Part shown: positions 7,381 to 14,076 of the stretch, piece after piece
How the letters are laid out: each line of letters begins with the position of its first letter
Numbering within the stretch: the first letter of the stretch is position 1
NCBI GenBank assembly: GCA_934309475.1
Contig: CAKRDK010000031.1
Location: 1-21,610, forward strand
Direction: 5' to 3'
DNA: 21,610 nucleotides
Origin: an uncultured Roseburia sp.
Lineage (GTDB): Bacteria; Bacillota; Clostridia; Lachnospirales; Lachnospiraceae
Notes under the pieces: generated by a model
The model's database searches: none
What the model was told of the DNA's origin: nothing
Seen by the model: only the letters and a program-made list of their open reading frames with translations
Position numbers and translations under genes: made by a program

Positions 7381-7422
7381 CTGTATATATCAATATATAC
7401 ACTATGTATACAGTCTTGTCAA
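7381..7422 (-). promoter_or_regulatory. GntR-operon promoter with palindromic operator
   Basis: On the minus strand a consensus TTGACA -35 (7417-7422) and a TATATA -10 (7394-7399) are separated by 17 bp. The -10 lies inside a perfect inverted repeat at 7382-7401 with 8-bp arms TGTATATA and TATATACA around four bases. A second, wider pair, CTGTATA (7381-7387) and TATACAG (7407-7413), encloses it. A repressor bound here would block the -10. The co-encoded GntR protein is the obvious candidate, by inference. Confidence 0.78.
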
Positions 7423-7465
7423 TTCCCTTCATTCATTAAATTTGTTTTAATTTTCCCCCGAATAA

Positions 7466-7494
7466 TTGCATCTTTCGACACCATTCGCTATAGT
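7466..7494 (+). promoter_or_regulatory. Promoter of the CmpB-type membrane protein gene
   Basis: TTGCAT (7466-7471) and TATAGT (7489-7494) with a 17-bp spacer lie about 33 bases before the start codon. It is divergent from, and separate from, the GntR-operon promoter. Confidence 0.65.
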
Positions 7495-7526
7495 GGAAAG
7501 AAAGAGTAAACAAAAAGGGGATTTTT

Positions 7527-8225
7527 ATGCTACATTTTTCGACGTTATTTTTCTTATTTATGATATACAGCATCTTAGGCTGGCTGTTCGAAACCGTCTA
7601 TTGTAGTCTCGTGCACCTCTCTTGGGATAATCGTGGCATGCTAAACGGTCCGTACTGTCCGATTTATGGAATCGGCGCTATCCTTGCCGCACGCCTGTGC
7701 CCCATCACGATGCATCCGTTCCTCATCTTTCTCATCTGTGCGGTGGGTGCTTCTGTCTTAGAATATATAACATCTTTTCTGACGGAAAAGTTTTTTCATG
7801 CCGTATGGTGGGATTACAGTTATCTTCCACTCAATCTGAATGGACGTATCTGTTTCTCCGTCGCACTCGGTTTTGGCATCGCAGGCATTGTCGTGGTACG
7901 GCTGCTGCACCCGGTGGTGGGACATTTTGTCAATGCCCTTCCTGTAACGGTTCATGAATTTTTTGCCCTTATTTTTATGGCGGTATTTGCGGCAGATATT
8001 GCCCTGACCTTAGACGCACTGACTTCCTTAAATCAGAAGCTGTCCGTCTTAGAAGACTCCATGAATGATTCGATTTCACAGCGCTATGATGCACTCGTCA
8101 ATCGTTTTCTCACTTCCTTAAGCCATTCGCAAAAGCATATTATGAAATCTTTTTCCAGCTTCCAGAAGGTAAGTTATAGCGATTTAGCAAGAAAAATGAA
8201 AGATTTGATTTTAAAAAGAGACTAA
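7527..8225 (+). CDS. CmpB-type integral membrane protein (ABC_trans_CmpB family)
   Basis: 232 residues with about five membrane helices in the first 165 residues and a cytoplasmic helical tail (about 165-232). The signature of the family is clear: YSILGWLFETVYC near the start, then NRGMLNGPYCPIYGIGA (about 36-52) and VLEYITSFLTEKFF. Proteins of this family are annotated as putative ABC-transporter type IV, but no ATPase domain is present and their function is not established. AAAGGGG lies 8 nt before the ATG. The gene has its own promoter and ends 4 bases from the convergent AraC gene. There is no sign that it belongs to the neighbouring GntR operon. Confidence 0.85.
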   Translation: MLHFSTLFFLFMIYSILGWLFETVYCSLVHLSWDNRGMLNGPYCPIYGIGAILAARLCPITMHPFLIFLICAVGASVLEYITSFLTEKFFHAVWWDYSYLPLNLNGRICFSVALGFGIAGIVVVRLLHPVVGHFVNALPVTVHEFFALIFMAVFAADIALTLDALTSLNQKLSVLEDSMNDSISQRYDALVNRFLTSLSHSQKHIMKSFSSFQKVSYSDLARKMKDLILKRD

Positions 8226-8251
8226 CCAACTACATATATGGGTTGTCTCTT
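8213..8251 (-). terminator. Terminator of the AraC gene, embedded in convergent gene ends
   Basis: AAGAGAC (8216-8222) pairs with GTCTCTT (8245-8251) and, after one bulged base, AACC pairs with GGTT, giving an 11-bp stem. On the minus strand it is followed by TTTTT. The stem covers both stop codons (plus-strand TAA at 8223-8225, minus-strand TAG at 8230-8232). On the plus strand there is no T-run, so it mainly stops AraC transcripts. Confidence 0.65.
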
Positions 8252-9090
8252 GCGATATTGCGCACCTGTTTTGGGGTGCACCCGTATTTTTCTTTAAACA
8301 TCCGATAAAAAAGCTTCTGATTGAAAAATCCATGCCGCTCGGTAATCTCTAAAATTCCCTCTGAACTGTGCAGCAAGTCCTGATAGATGTGGCTGATCCG
8401 CACCTCATTTACATAACGGATAAACGATGTTCCTGTGTTCTGCTTGAAAAAACGGCAGAAATATTCCTTATTCAGCCCGATTTCTTCTGCTGCCTCTCCT
8501 AACGTTATCTCCTCCTGGTAATGATGCTCCACAAAATCACAAATCTCCTCAAGGCGCTCCATATTTCCAATCCTGTTCTCCGATACTGTCTTGGTAATCG
8601 ATGCACTGAAACTCTCCAGCAAAATCGCTAATATTTCCAGAATAAATGCCGTACTTCTCAACTGATATGTCTTTTTCTGATTCACATACAACACCGTCAG
8701 ATTCTTTAAAATCTCGCAAAGCCTTGCGTAAGCGTCCTGCTGTTCTTTCGTCAGGGTCTCCCCGCTGCAATGAATCTCAATCAGTTCCGGATTAGGAAGA
8801 TAACGATAGAGCAGCTGTCTTGAAATATGAATACAGATTCCCATCGTCTGCGGCAGTTCATAAATAACTTCATGTACCTTCGAATAATCCATGACAATGG
8901 CATCCAGCGGATTTACGTGATATTCTTTTCCCTCCATATTGACGGTCGCATGGCCATTTAAGATGTAAAGAATCTCTAATTCACGATGCCAGTGAAACGG
9001 TGAATTGTGCTTCATGGTTACAAATCGTATGTCAAATCCGACATCCGGCTCCAGATTTACTTTTTCAAATTTATTCCCGGTCTCCTGCAT
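8230..9090 (-). CDS. AraC-family transcriptional regulator with N-terminal cupin
   Basis: 286 residues. The N-terminal sensing domain (about 15-150) is an AraC-type cupin with HWHRELEILYILNG, a stretch typical of sugar- or metabolite-responsive members. The C-terminal AraC DNA-binding domain (about 185-280) has both helix-turn-helix motifs: ITLGEAAEEIGLNKEYFCRF, and GFFNQKLFYRMFKEKYGCTP, the second being the well-conserved one. GGAGGG lies 6 nt before the ATG. No sugar operon is adjacent. The only divergent neighbour is the 33-residue peptide gene at 9291, so that gene or the regulator itself is the nearest candidate target. Effector unknown. Confidence 0.93.
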   Translation of the reverse strand: MQETGNKFEKVNLEPDVGFDIRFVTMKHNSPFHWHRELEILYILNGHATVNMEGKEYHVNPLDAIVMDYSKVHEVIYELPQTMGICIHISRQLLYRYLPNPELIEIHCSGETLTKEQQDAYARLCEILKNLTVLYVNQKKTYQLRSTAFILEILAILLESFSASITKTVSENRIGNMERLEEICDFVEHHYQEEITLGEAAEEIGLNKEYFCRFFKQNTGTSFIRYVNEVRISHIYQDLLHSSEGILEITERHGFFNQKLFYRMFKEKYGCTPKQVRNIARDNPYM

Positions 9091-9120
9091 GACTGCCCTC
9101 CTGTCTCTTCTTTTTTCTCA

Positions 9121-9149
9121 ATTATAACCGCATTTTTCTGTTTTTACAA
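9121..9149 (-). promoter_or_regulatory. Promoter of the AraC regulator gene
   Basis: On the minus strand TTGTAA (9144-9149) and a perfect TATAAT (9121-9126) are separated by 17 bp, about 31 bases upstream of the start codon. Confidence 0.75.
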
Positions 9150-9193
9150 ATAAAAAAGTCAATATCGCCTAAGTTTTTGCTAATATTGTATCT

Positions 9194-9253
9194 AGGACAT
9201 GATTCCGTTTTTGTGTATGATAATACCTGTCAGATGGAACAACACCTGATAGA
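9194..9253 (+). promoter_or_regulatory. Promoter and repeat region of the 33-residue peptide gene
   Basis: A TATGATAAT -10 region (9216-9224) has only a partial -35 (AGGACA, 9194-9199, 16-bp spacing). Just downstream, ACCTGTCAGA (9225-9234) is repeated as ACCTGATAGA (9244-9253), matching at 8 of 10 positions 19 bp apart. Direct repeats about two helical turns apart are common AraC-family operators, and the AraC gene is divergent here. The same bases can also pair as CTGTCAG/CTGATAG in RNA. Confidence 0.4.
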
Positions 9254-9290
9254 AACATGAAAAAACATTTATTTTTAGGAGGAAAACACT

Positions 9291-9392
9291 ATGTTAAAGA
9301 ATTTAAAAGAAAGCATTATGGAAAACATCGACTCTATCACAATCGCTATTGTTATGATGAACGGAGGATATTATCGTCCTATTACTTTATAG
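9291..9392 (+). CDS. 33-residue peptide of unknown function
   Basis: A short frame, ATG to TAG, with an excellent AGGAGG placed 8 nt before the ATG and a promoter-like region about 65 bases upstream. The peptide begins MLKNLKESIMENIDSI, continues with a hydrophobic ITIAIVMM stretch and ends NGGYYRPITL. It has no signal peptide of normal length. The amphipathic, acidic N-terminal half followed by GG and a short aromatic tail recalls double-glycine leader peptides, in which YYRPITL would be the released part; that is speculation. It may equally be a small membrane-active peptide or a relic. Its last 6 bases overlap the end of the convergent ATPase gene. I do not recognise a family. Confidence 0.55.
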   Translation: MLKNLKESIMENIDSITIAIVMMNGGYYRPITL

Positions 9393-9399
9393 GACGATA
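9372..9399. repeat. Hairpin spanning two convergent stop codons
   Basis: A perfect 11-bp stem (TATCGTCCTAT with ATAGGACGATA) around a 6-nt loop. It contains the end of the 33-residue peptide gene (TAG 9390-9392) and the end of the ATPase gene (minus-strand TAA 9387-9389). No T-run follows in either direction, so it is not a classical terminator. It may block converging transcripts or protect 3' ends. Confidence 0.6.
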
Positions 9400-10049
9400 C
9401 CCTCACATGAATCCTGATTGATATTATGTAAAAATGCCTCTTCTAATGTCATTTCTTTCCCGGCATTTTTACACAAATCTGAGATTTTTCCCTTCTTAAT
9501 GATTTTTCCCTGTGCAATTTTTCTTAAATAATTTCGAAAATTATTCCGCTCCCTCGGATCAAGTCCGACGGTTGGTTCGTCTAAAATCAGTATTTCCGGA
9601 TTTCCCAGCAATGTCTGTGCAAGCATGACACGCTGCTTCATTCCACCCGAAAACGTACGGATTCTTTTGTTTCGCACCTCGCACAGATTTACGGTTGTAA
9701 GTAGCTCCTGAATCTGTTCTTTGGCTTCTTTCCGTTTTAGTTCTTTGAGTTCCGCCATGTAATACAGAAATTCCTGCGGCGTAAAGTCTTCATAGAGTGC
9801 CTGTCTCTGTGGCATATAGCCAATTTTTTTACGATACACACTCCCTAATTTTAAAATGTCTGTTCCATCCAAACGTATTTCTCCGTTTTCCCTCTCTACA
9901 TTGTCTGTCAGCAGCCCCATAAGCGTACTTTTTCCTGCCCCATTCACCCCTAAAAGGGCATAAATTCCACAGGTAAATTTCGCCGTAAAGGAATCTAATG
10001 CAGTCAGATTTCCATAGGTTTTCGTCAAATTATTTATTTCCAGAATCAT
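9387..10049 (-). CDS. ABC transporter ATP-binding protein lacking the switch-histidine segment
   Basis: 220 residues, last gene of the secreted-protein/lipoprotein/permease operon. Its ATG overlaps the permease stop (ATGA) and is preceded by GGGAGAG, which fixes the start; the frame is open further upstream only because it runs through the permease gene. Walker A GVNGAGKST (34-42), the Q-loop Gln81, signature FSGGM (133-137) and Walker B ILILDEP (153-159) with GLDP are intact. After FRNYLRKIAQ (about 171-180) the protein jumps to GKIIKKGKI. The usual 20-25 residues with the H-loop (STHI-type) and following helix are absent, with the frame kept. The ATPase is therefore probably hydrolysis-defective. 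Confidence 0.85.
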   Translation of the reverse strand: MILEINNLTKTYGNLTALDSFTAKFTCGIYALLGVNGAGKSTLMGLLTDNVERENGEIRLDGTDILKLGSVYRKKIGYMPQRQALYEDFTPQEFLYYMAELKELKRKEAKEQIQELLTTVNLCEVRNKRIRTFSGGMKQRVMLAQTLLGNPEILILDEPTVGLDPRERNNFRNYLRKIAQGKIIKKGKISDLCKNAGKEMTLEEAFLHNINQDSCEGIVL

Positions 10050-12055
10050 AAGCTCTCCCATTTTCTTTTCCCAACTATTCCTGCAAAGATTCCAAGCAGA
10101 ATCAGTAACCACCAGAATCTCATTGCATTGATTGCTCCTAAAATTGCCAGAACCAGCCCCGCTAAAAAGAAACATCTCCAGCTGTCTTTTGACACAATGG
10201 AAAAATATGTGACGATTTCATAAGCAGATAGAAAAACAGCACATCGTATCAAAAGAAATGCCGACAGATACATCCAGATTGGCATGGACAAAGGCACTTC
10301 TCCAAGGCAGTAGACACTTTGCACCGGAAGATTCATTCCGCTCCAGCCAAAAGTTTTACCAATTTGAAACATTTCCATTCCATAGACAATGGCAAATACT
10401 ATCATTGCACTTCCCATTCCAACCCACATTTTTGCCCAATACACTCTTTTACAGCCGTTTGAAGTACTCCGGTAAAGCGTGTCCAATAATTTTTCCCGCT
10501 CCTCTGCATAGCTTCGACACGCAAGAAGCAATATTGCAAGGAAACTAAACAACACATTCCAGTATTCTCTTTTCTGCCCATTCTCTCCCAGCAATTCCTC
10601 ATAGGACTGCTGTACGACAAGACCGCCCTCTATTCCCTGCTGCCTTAACTGCTCCAGATAATTCAGGTTTTCCTGCAAAAGTTCTGCCTCCACCCGCTTT
10701 CCAGACAGACTTTCCATGATTGTGAGCATGGTTCCAAATTGCTCCTGCGTAATGCTCCCGTTCTCTAAGCCGGTTCTCGCTTCTTCATACTGCGCATCCA
10801 GGCTCGTCACTTCCGCACTCAACGCCGCAATTTCTTCCACGGTTGCTTCCTCTAATCCTCCTGTATGTTCCCGGCAAAATTCCAGATAAAGCCGTTCCCC
10901 TTCTGAAAAAGAATTCTCATCGACCTTTGCCTGATTCCATGCCAGCAGCCCCACGGCAGCCAGAAAAAAGATTCCGCCACGCAGAAAATACGTTTTATAA
11001 CATTCCTTGCAGATAACCGTTCTCCTTGCAAACCATTCATGAAGCCGTACTCCGCAGTGCTCTGTCCACTTTTCCAGACGGCTTTTTCCACTATAGGGTT
11101 TTTTCCCATCCTGCATCCGCACAATCCAAACCATTATCACAATCCAAAACAACGCCATGCCTAATCCCATAAGACACCAGCGGTTTAAAATAAATGTTCC
11201 GAATCCCCAATTTGCATAATACGTCATATAATCTTCCGGCATAAAGCAGGTAATCAGGTTTACATAACGCAAAATATGCCACGTCGACTGCATCGGAATC
11301 AAATACCTGCACAATACTTCAATCGTCAGCATCCCTAACAGTATGAGATATCCCATGACTTTTTCCCGAAAAAAGTAAAAAGATGCATAGCACACTAACA
11401 TCACCGCAAATGTTCCGGCAACCGATAACAGCAGATAAATTCCAACGAAGTTCCATTTACTGATGACATAAGGAAAATGCTGGCATAATCTGCTGCTTTG
11501 CACCGGCAGGTTCATATCAGCAAATCCCCCAAAACGAACCAGTCCAATCACACCTTCTGTTCCTGTAAAAAGAATTTCTATTATGGTTGTAGTCAAAAAT
11601 AATGCGCCCATTCTTCGCATGGCTGCTTTTTTCCTGTGAGGTGTCTCAGCATATGTTACCTCCCACAAACCATTTCTCCGCTCCAGCAAAATCTCATCTA
11701 CCGCAAGCAACACTAACAGCAGGACAAAAAGATGCTTCCATTTCCACGAAAGCAGCTGCTCAAATGCCGTATCATTTGAAACTTCCAGCACAAGTCCATC
11801 GCAGTTTGCGAATACCTGTTTTGTCCGCTCAATATTTTTCACAGAATATGAATTTTCATTGGAAAAAATACTGATTCCGCTCATCGTATCCGCAGCATTT
11901 TCAATTGATTCTATGTAGTTTTGATACTCCTCGAGATATTCTTCTTTTCCATACTCCTGCAATCTGGTGCTTCTTGCAAAAAATACCCCATTCAGTAACA
12001 GAAAAAGCAGCAGTATCAGCCCCCACCTGCTTTTCCAAAGATGTACAAATTCCAT
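10046..12055 (-). CDS. Large ABC-type permease with internal duplication
   Basis: 669-residue integral membrane protein. Each half has a first membrane helix (11-27; about 357-370), a long non-membrane loop, then a group of helices. The halves share a recognisable pattern that ends in the identical motif MNLPVQS at 181-187 and 574-580, preceded by comparable segments (ERRNGLWEVTY and EREKLLDTLY), so the protein arose by tandem duplication. The second loop (about 380-480) is Glu-rich and probably coiled. A permease of this size between a secreted small protein/lipoprotein and an ATPase suggests export or immunity for a peptide. A clear ribosome binding site (GGGGAG) lies 16 bases past the lipoprotein stop. 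Substrate not proven. Confidence 0.82.
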   Translation of the reverse strand: MEFVHLWKSRWGLILLLFLLLNGVFFARSTRLQEYGKEEYLEEYQNYIESIENAADTMSGISIFSNENSYSVKNIERTKQVFANCDGLVLEVSNDTAFEQLLSWKWKHLFVLLLVLLAVDEILLERRNGLWEVTYAETPHRKKAAMRRMGALFLTTTIIEILFTGTEGVIGLVRFGGFADMNLPVQSSRLCQHFPYVISKWNFVGIYLLLSVAGTFAVMLVCYASFYFFREKVMGYLILLGMLTIEVLCRYLIPMQSTWHILRYVNLITCFMPEDYMTYYANWGFGTFILNRWCLMGLGMALFWIVIMVWIVRMQDGKKPYSGKSRLEKWTEHCGVRLHEWFARRTVICKECYKTYFLRGGIFFLAAVGLLAWNQAKVDENSFSEGERLYLEFCREHTGGLEEATVEEIAALSAEVTSLDAQYEEARTGLENGSITQEQFGTMLTIMESLSGKRVEAELLQENLNYLEQLRQQGIEGGLVVQQSYEELLGENGQKREYWNVLFSFLAILLLACRSYAEEREKLLDTLYRSTSNGCKRVYWAKMWVGMGSAMIVFAIVYGMEMFQIGKTFGWSGMNLPVQSVYCLGEVPLSMPIWMYLSAFLLIRCAVFLSAYEIVTYFSIVSKDSWRCFFLAGLVLAILGAINAMRFWWLLILLGIFAGIVGKRKWESL

Positions 12056-12071
12056 TTTCTTTTCTCCCCAA

Positions 12072-13250
12072 TCACATTCCTTCTACCTTCATGACTTCCC
12101 AAGAAAATGTCTTTGATTTGTCTAACATTACCCAGTCTTTTGTTCCAAGGCAGAACATATACGCTCCGTCACCATACTCAAACAAATTATTTCCCGTATT
12201 TTCATCCGGCACAATCTCTGTCTGTTCCATACTATCTTTTTCAATGGCAAGCACTTTTCTCTCTGCCGCCGCACCACTGATGTAAGACTGAAAATTGTCC
12301 ACATACACATAAGTTCCATCATATGCAAGTCTTGCAAGTGCCAGCGTGTCCTCCTGATAAATGTCCTCGACACTTGCATCTTTTAAACTCATTTTATATA
12401 CATCTCCGCCACACACATGATAGTAGAGCATTTCATCCGCCTCATCTATGACATAGTCATCAATCAATTCTTCTGAAACAATGCTGCATTCTTTTACTGC
12501 TGTGTCATATTTTTTAAGCTGGTAATACATTGTGGCATCTAACACATTCTCGGCATCATAATTCTCACAGTGAAATACTACATAATAGATATTGTCACCA
12601 TATCCTTTTATATGGGTAATCAATGGAATTGTTCCTGTTATTTCGTCTATCTTTTCAGGCTTCGCATTCTCTTTCAGTTCAACCTGATACAATTCCCTCG
12701 TTCCCTCTGTTCCATCCGATGCCCCTTTGGAAAAGTATGCAAACCCATTATGCACAATCAGGCTGACTTCCTCTTTCGTATTTTCCGAAAGACTGACAAG
12801 CGGTTTGCGTATGCTCCCATCACTGCTTATCTGCGTGAGATAAAGTCCTTCCCCTTCCACTTTCTGAAGCACGAACAGGCTATTGCCGTATGCCCATATT
12901 TTATTCATGACATAATCCGAAGAAAAATAGGAACTGCAGTCTTCCGGCGTCTCTATCTCCACTGCTGACACAATCTGATGCTCACAATCCGGTTTATTGC
13001 ACAGCAGCACCTGCTTTTTGCTCTCTTTATCAAAAAAGAGCAGATGTTTCCCGCTGACATCCCACATATAATATCCGTTTTGCGTCTCTGCAACAAAATT
13101 CCCCGGAAAATAATTGCTCTGGTCTGAGGTGTTCTCCGTCACTTCAGACAAATCTTCCAGAGCAGCGCTCTTTCCACAGCCGCAGACTGTTGCAAGCATA
13201 CATAAAAAACTTATGGATAGGAGTCCTTTTTTTATCATTTCTGCTTTCAT
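12072..13250 (-). CDS. Lipoprotein with CNKPDC motif, probable beta-propeller
   Basis: 392 residues from the ATG at 13248-13250, which has GGGGGA 6 nt upstream; the frame continues upstream without a better start. The signal peptide ends in a lipobox, VCG-C, giving lipidated Cys25. The rest is hydrophilic and built of repeated YYxx, GDNIYYVVF, DGTYVYVDN and KxYDT-type strands, as in extracellular beta-propellers. The CNKPDCEH motif (about 85-92) is frequent in Lachnospiraceae surface lipoproteins of unknown role. It lies between the small secreted protein and the permease, so it may be a substrate-capturing or immunity component of the same transporter. No enzymatic motif was seen. Confidence 0.83.
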   Translation of the reverse strand: MKAEMIKKGLLSISFLCMLATVCGCGKSAALEDLSEVTENTSDQSNYFPGNFVAETQNGYYMWDVSGKHLLFFDKESKKQVLLCNKPDCEHQIVSAVEIETPEDCSSYFSSDYVMNKIWAYGNSLFVLQKVEGEGLYLTQISSDGSIRKPLVSLSENTKEEVSLIVHNGFAYFSKGASDGTEGTRELYQVELKENAKPEKIDEITGTIPLITHIKGYGDNIYYVVFHCENYDAENVLDATMYYQLKKYDTAVKECSIVSEELIDDYVIDEADEMLYYHVCGGDVYKMSLKDASVEDIYQEDTLALARLAYDGTYVYVDNFQSYISGAAAERKVLAIEKDSMEQTEIVPDENTGNNLFEYGDGAYMFCLGTKDWVMLDKSKTFSWEVMKVEGM

Positions 13251-13273
13251 CTGTATTCCCCCTGCTTTATAAC

Positions 13274-13305
13274 TGGGATGTGTGTTTGATATTTCACACA
13301 TCCCA
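13274..13305 (-). repeat. Intra-operon hairpin after the small secreted protein gene
   Basis: A perfect 11-bp stem (TGGGATGTGTG with CACACATCCCA) and a 10-nt loop lie between the stop of the secreted-protein gene and the start of the lipoprotein gene. On the minus strand it has no T-run, so it should allow read-through while stabilising the upstream message. That pattern fits an abundant first product and less transporter. Confidence 0.65.
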
Positions 13306-13344
13306 ATAATTTTTGATAAATTTGCGCGCGCATTCTATCCCGAC

Positions 13345-13728
13345 TTATTGTGCGTTTGATACTCCTGTCCATGTTCCATTTTTTGTCACCTTATGTGTGG
13401 CAACAATGGACAATACATTATATGTACTTGGCGCCGTCGATCCTACAACAACTTCTGTTGCATATGCAGACTTTCCAATCCCTTTCGATGTCGTTGCAGC
13501 ATCATATGGACGTACAAATCTTACTGTTCCATTCACAGATACAGATGCATCGGTTGCACACCTCGTGTAAGAATAATACGTGTTTGTACTAAAGCTTGAC
13601 CCGCCTTCCGTATAATAACCTCCTGCTGCCCCCGTTGTTACACTTGTTGCAGCTAAACAATTCACACTGCTTGATGCAAATAACATAACTCCCAGCATAA
13701 TTGCTGCTACTGCTTTCATTTTCCTCAT
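13345..13728 (-). CDS. Small secreted protein, possibly lactococcin-972-like
   Basis: 127 residues from the ATG at 13726-13728 (GAGGAG about 7 nt upstream). Residues 1-32 are a classical signal peptide ending SSSVNCLAA. The mature part of about 95 residues is rich in Thr, Ser, Tyr, Gly and Val, with GGYYTEGGSS, TNTYYSYTR, ASVSVNGTVRF, a single Cys and a C-terminal NGTWTGVS. The YxSY...ASV...A..GI.KSA pattern loosely recalls lactococcin 972, a non-modified secreted bacteriocin whose operon also has a large membrane protein and an ATPase. The typical N-terminal tryptophan of that family is absent, so this is a weak match. It is the first gene of the operon and its hairpin-separated position suggests high expression. 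It could also be an unrelated surface protein. Confidence 0.72.
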   Translation of the reverse strand: MRKMKAVAAIMLGVMLFASSSVNCLAATSVTTGAAGGYYTEGGSSFSTNTYYSYTRCATDASVSVNGTVRFVRPYDAATTSKGIGKSAYATEVVVGSTAPSTYNVLSIVATHKVTKNGTWTGVSNAQ

Positions 13729-13775
13729 GGTACTTCTCCTCTCCAATTTTATCTATAAGAGTTCTTATGTAGTTA

Positions 13776-13805
13776 ATTATAATTGTTTTTCAATTACTAA
13801 TGCAA
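13776..13805 (-). promoter_or_regulatory. Promoter of the secreted-protein/ABC operon
   Basis: On the minus strand TTGCAT (13800-13805) and a perfect TATAAT (13776-13781) are 18 bp apart. Five of the six -35 bases belong to the left end of the 51-bp palindrome. The start would fall near 13769, about 40 bases before the ATG. Confidence 0.72.
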
Positions 13806-13851
13806 GGGACAGAGTAGGCAAAAAGACTTTTTGCCTACTCTGTCCCTTGCA
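13801..13851. repeat. Perfect 51-bp palindrome between divergent promoters
   Basis: Two 25-base arms are exactly complementary around one central A (13826). The outer part of each arm begins TGCAAGGGACAGAG and the inner part is GTAGGCAAAAAG. Both neighbouring genes are transcribed away from it, so it is not their terminator. Its two ends supply the -35 hexamers of the divergent promoters. It may be a regulator-binding site, a cruciform-forming switch or a REP-like palindromic insertion. Confidence 0.95.
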
Positions 13852-13875
13852 CATACTACTTCCATTCACTATACT
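13847..13875 (+). promoter_or_regulatory. Promoter of the 55-residue exported peptide gene
   Basis: TTGCAC (13847-13852) and TATACT (13870-13875) with an exact 17-bp spacer. The -35 is formed by the right end of the 51-bp palindrome plus one flanking base. The start would fall about 15 bases before the ATG at 13898, so the leader is very short but still contains AAGGAG. Confidence 0.72.
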
Positions 13876-13897
13876 TTAATCAAAAAGGAGATGTTTC

Positions 13898-14065
13898 ATG
13901 AAAAAAATTTATAGCCTAACCCTAATACTCTTAATTTTTTCTACTCTCATTTGCATCACACCTTGTGACCCTTATTATCTCATCACTTCATCTGCCAGTT
14001 TTTATAACTCTAATACTGCAACAATACATGATGACCGCTCCAATGTTGAAAAAAATAAAAGCTAA
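13898..14065 (+). CDS. 55-residue exported peptide, candidate signalling pro-peptide
   Basis: A short gene with AAAGGAG 7 nt before the ATG and a good promoter. The peptide starts MKKIYSLTLILLIFSTLIC, a positively charged end and long hydrophobic core typical of a signal peptide, followed by ITPCDPYYLITSSA and a polar, charged tail ending VEKNKS. Cleavage after Ala33 (SSA) would release about 22 residues. It is convergent with, and 11 bases from, a regulator made of HTH and TPR-like modules. Exported short pro-peptides next to HTH-TPR receptors are the hallmark of RRNPP quorum sensing (PapR-PlcR, for example). The layout supports this; the peptide sequence itself matches no family I recognise. 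It could instead be a small membrane or lipoprotein-like product. Confidence 0.65.
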   Translation: MKKIYSLTLILLIFSTLICITPCDPYYLITSSASFYNSNTATIHDDRSNVEKNKS

Positions 14066-14076
14066 TCTTTGCCTTC

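Noticed and set aside
11905..12285. A 126-codon plus-strand frame across the permease/lipoprotein junction
   Set aside because: It is antisense to two genes with good starts and a normal operon junction.
13324..13331. An alternating GCGCGCGC run as a Z-DNA site
   Set aside because: Eight bases are too few to claim a structure, and it lies in the gap right after the secreted-protein gene with no other signal.
13313..13599. Three overlapping plus-strand frames over the secreted-protein gene
   Set aside because: The minus-strand gene has a signal peptide, promoter and ribosome binding site; the plus frames have none.
13801..13851. Reading the 51-bp palindrome as a transcription terminator
   Set aside because: Both flanking genes start next to it and run away from it, and no gene ends there; the T5 is inside the stem, not behind it.
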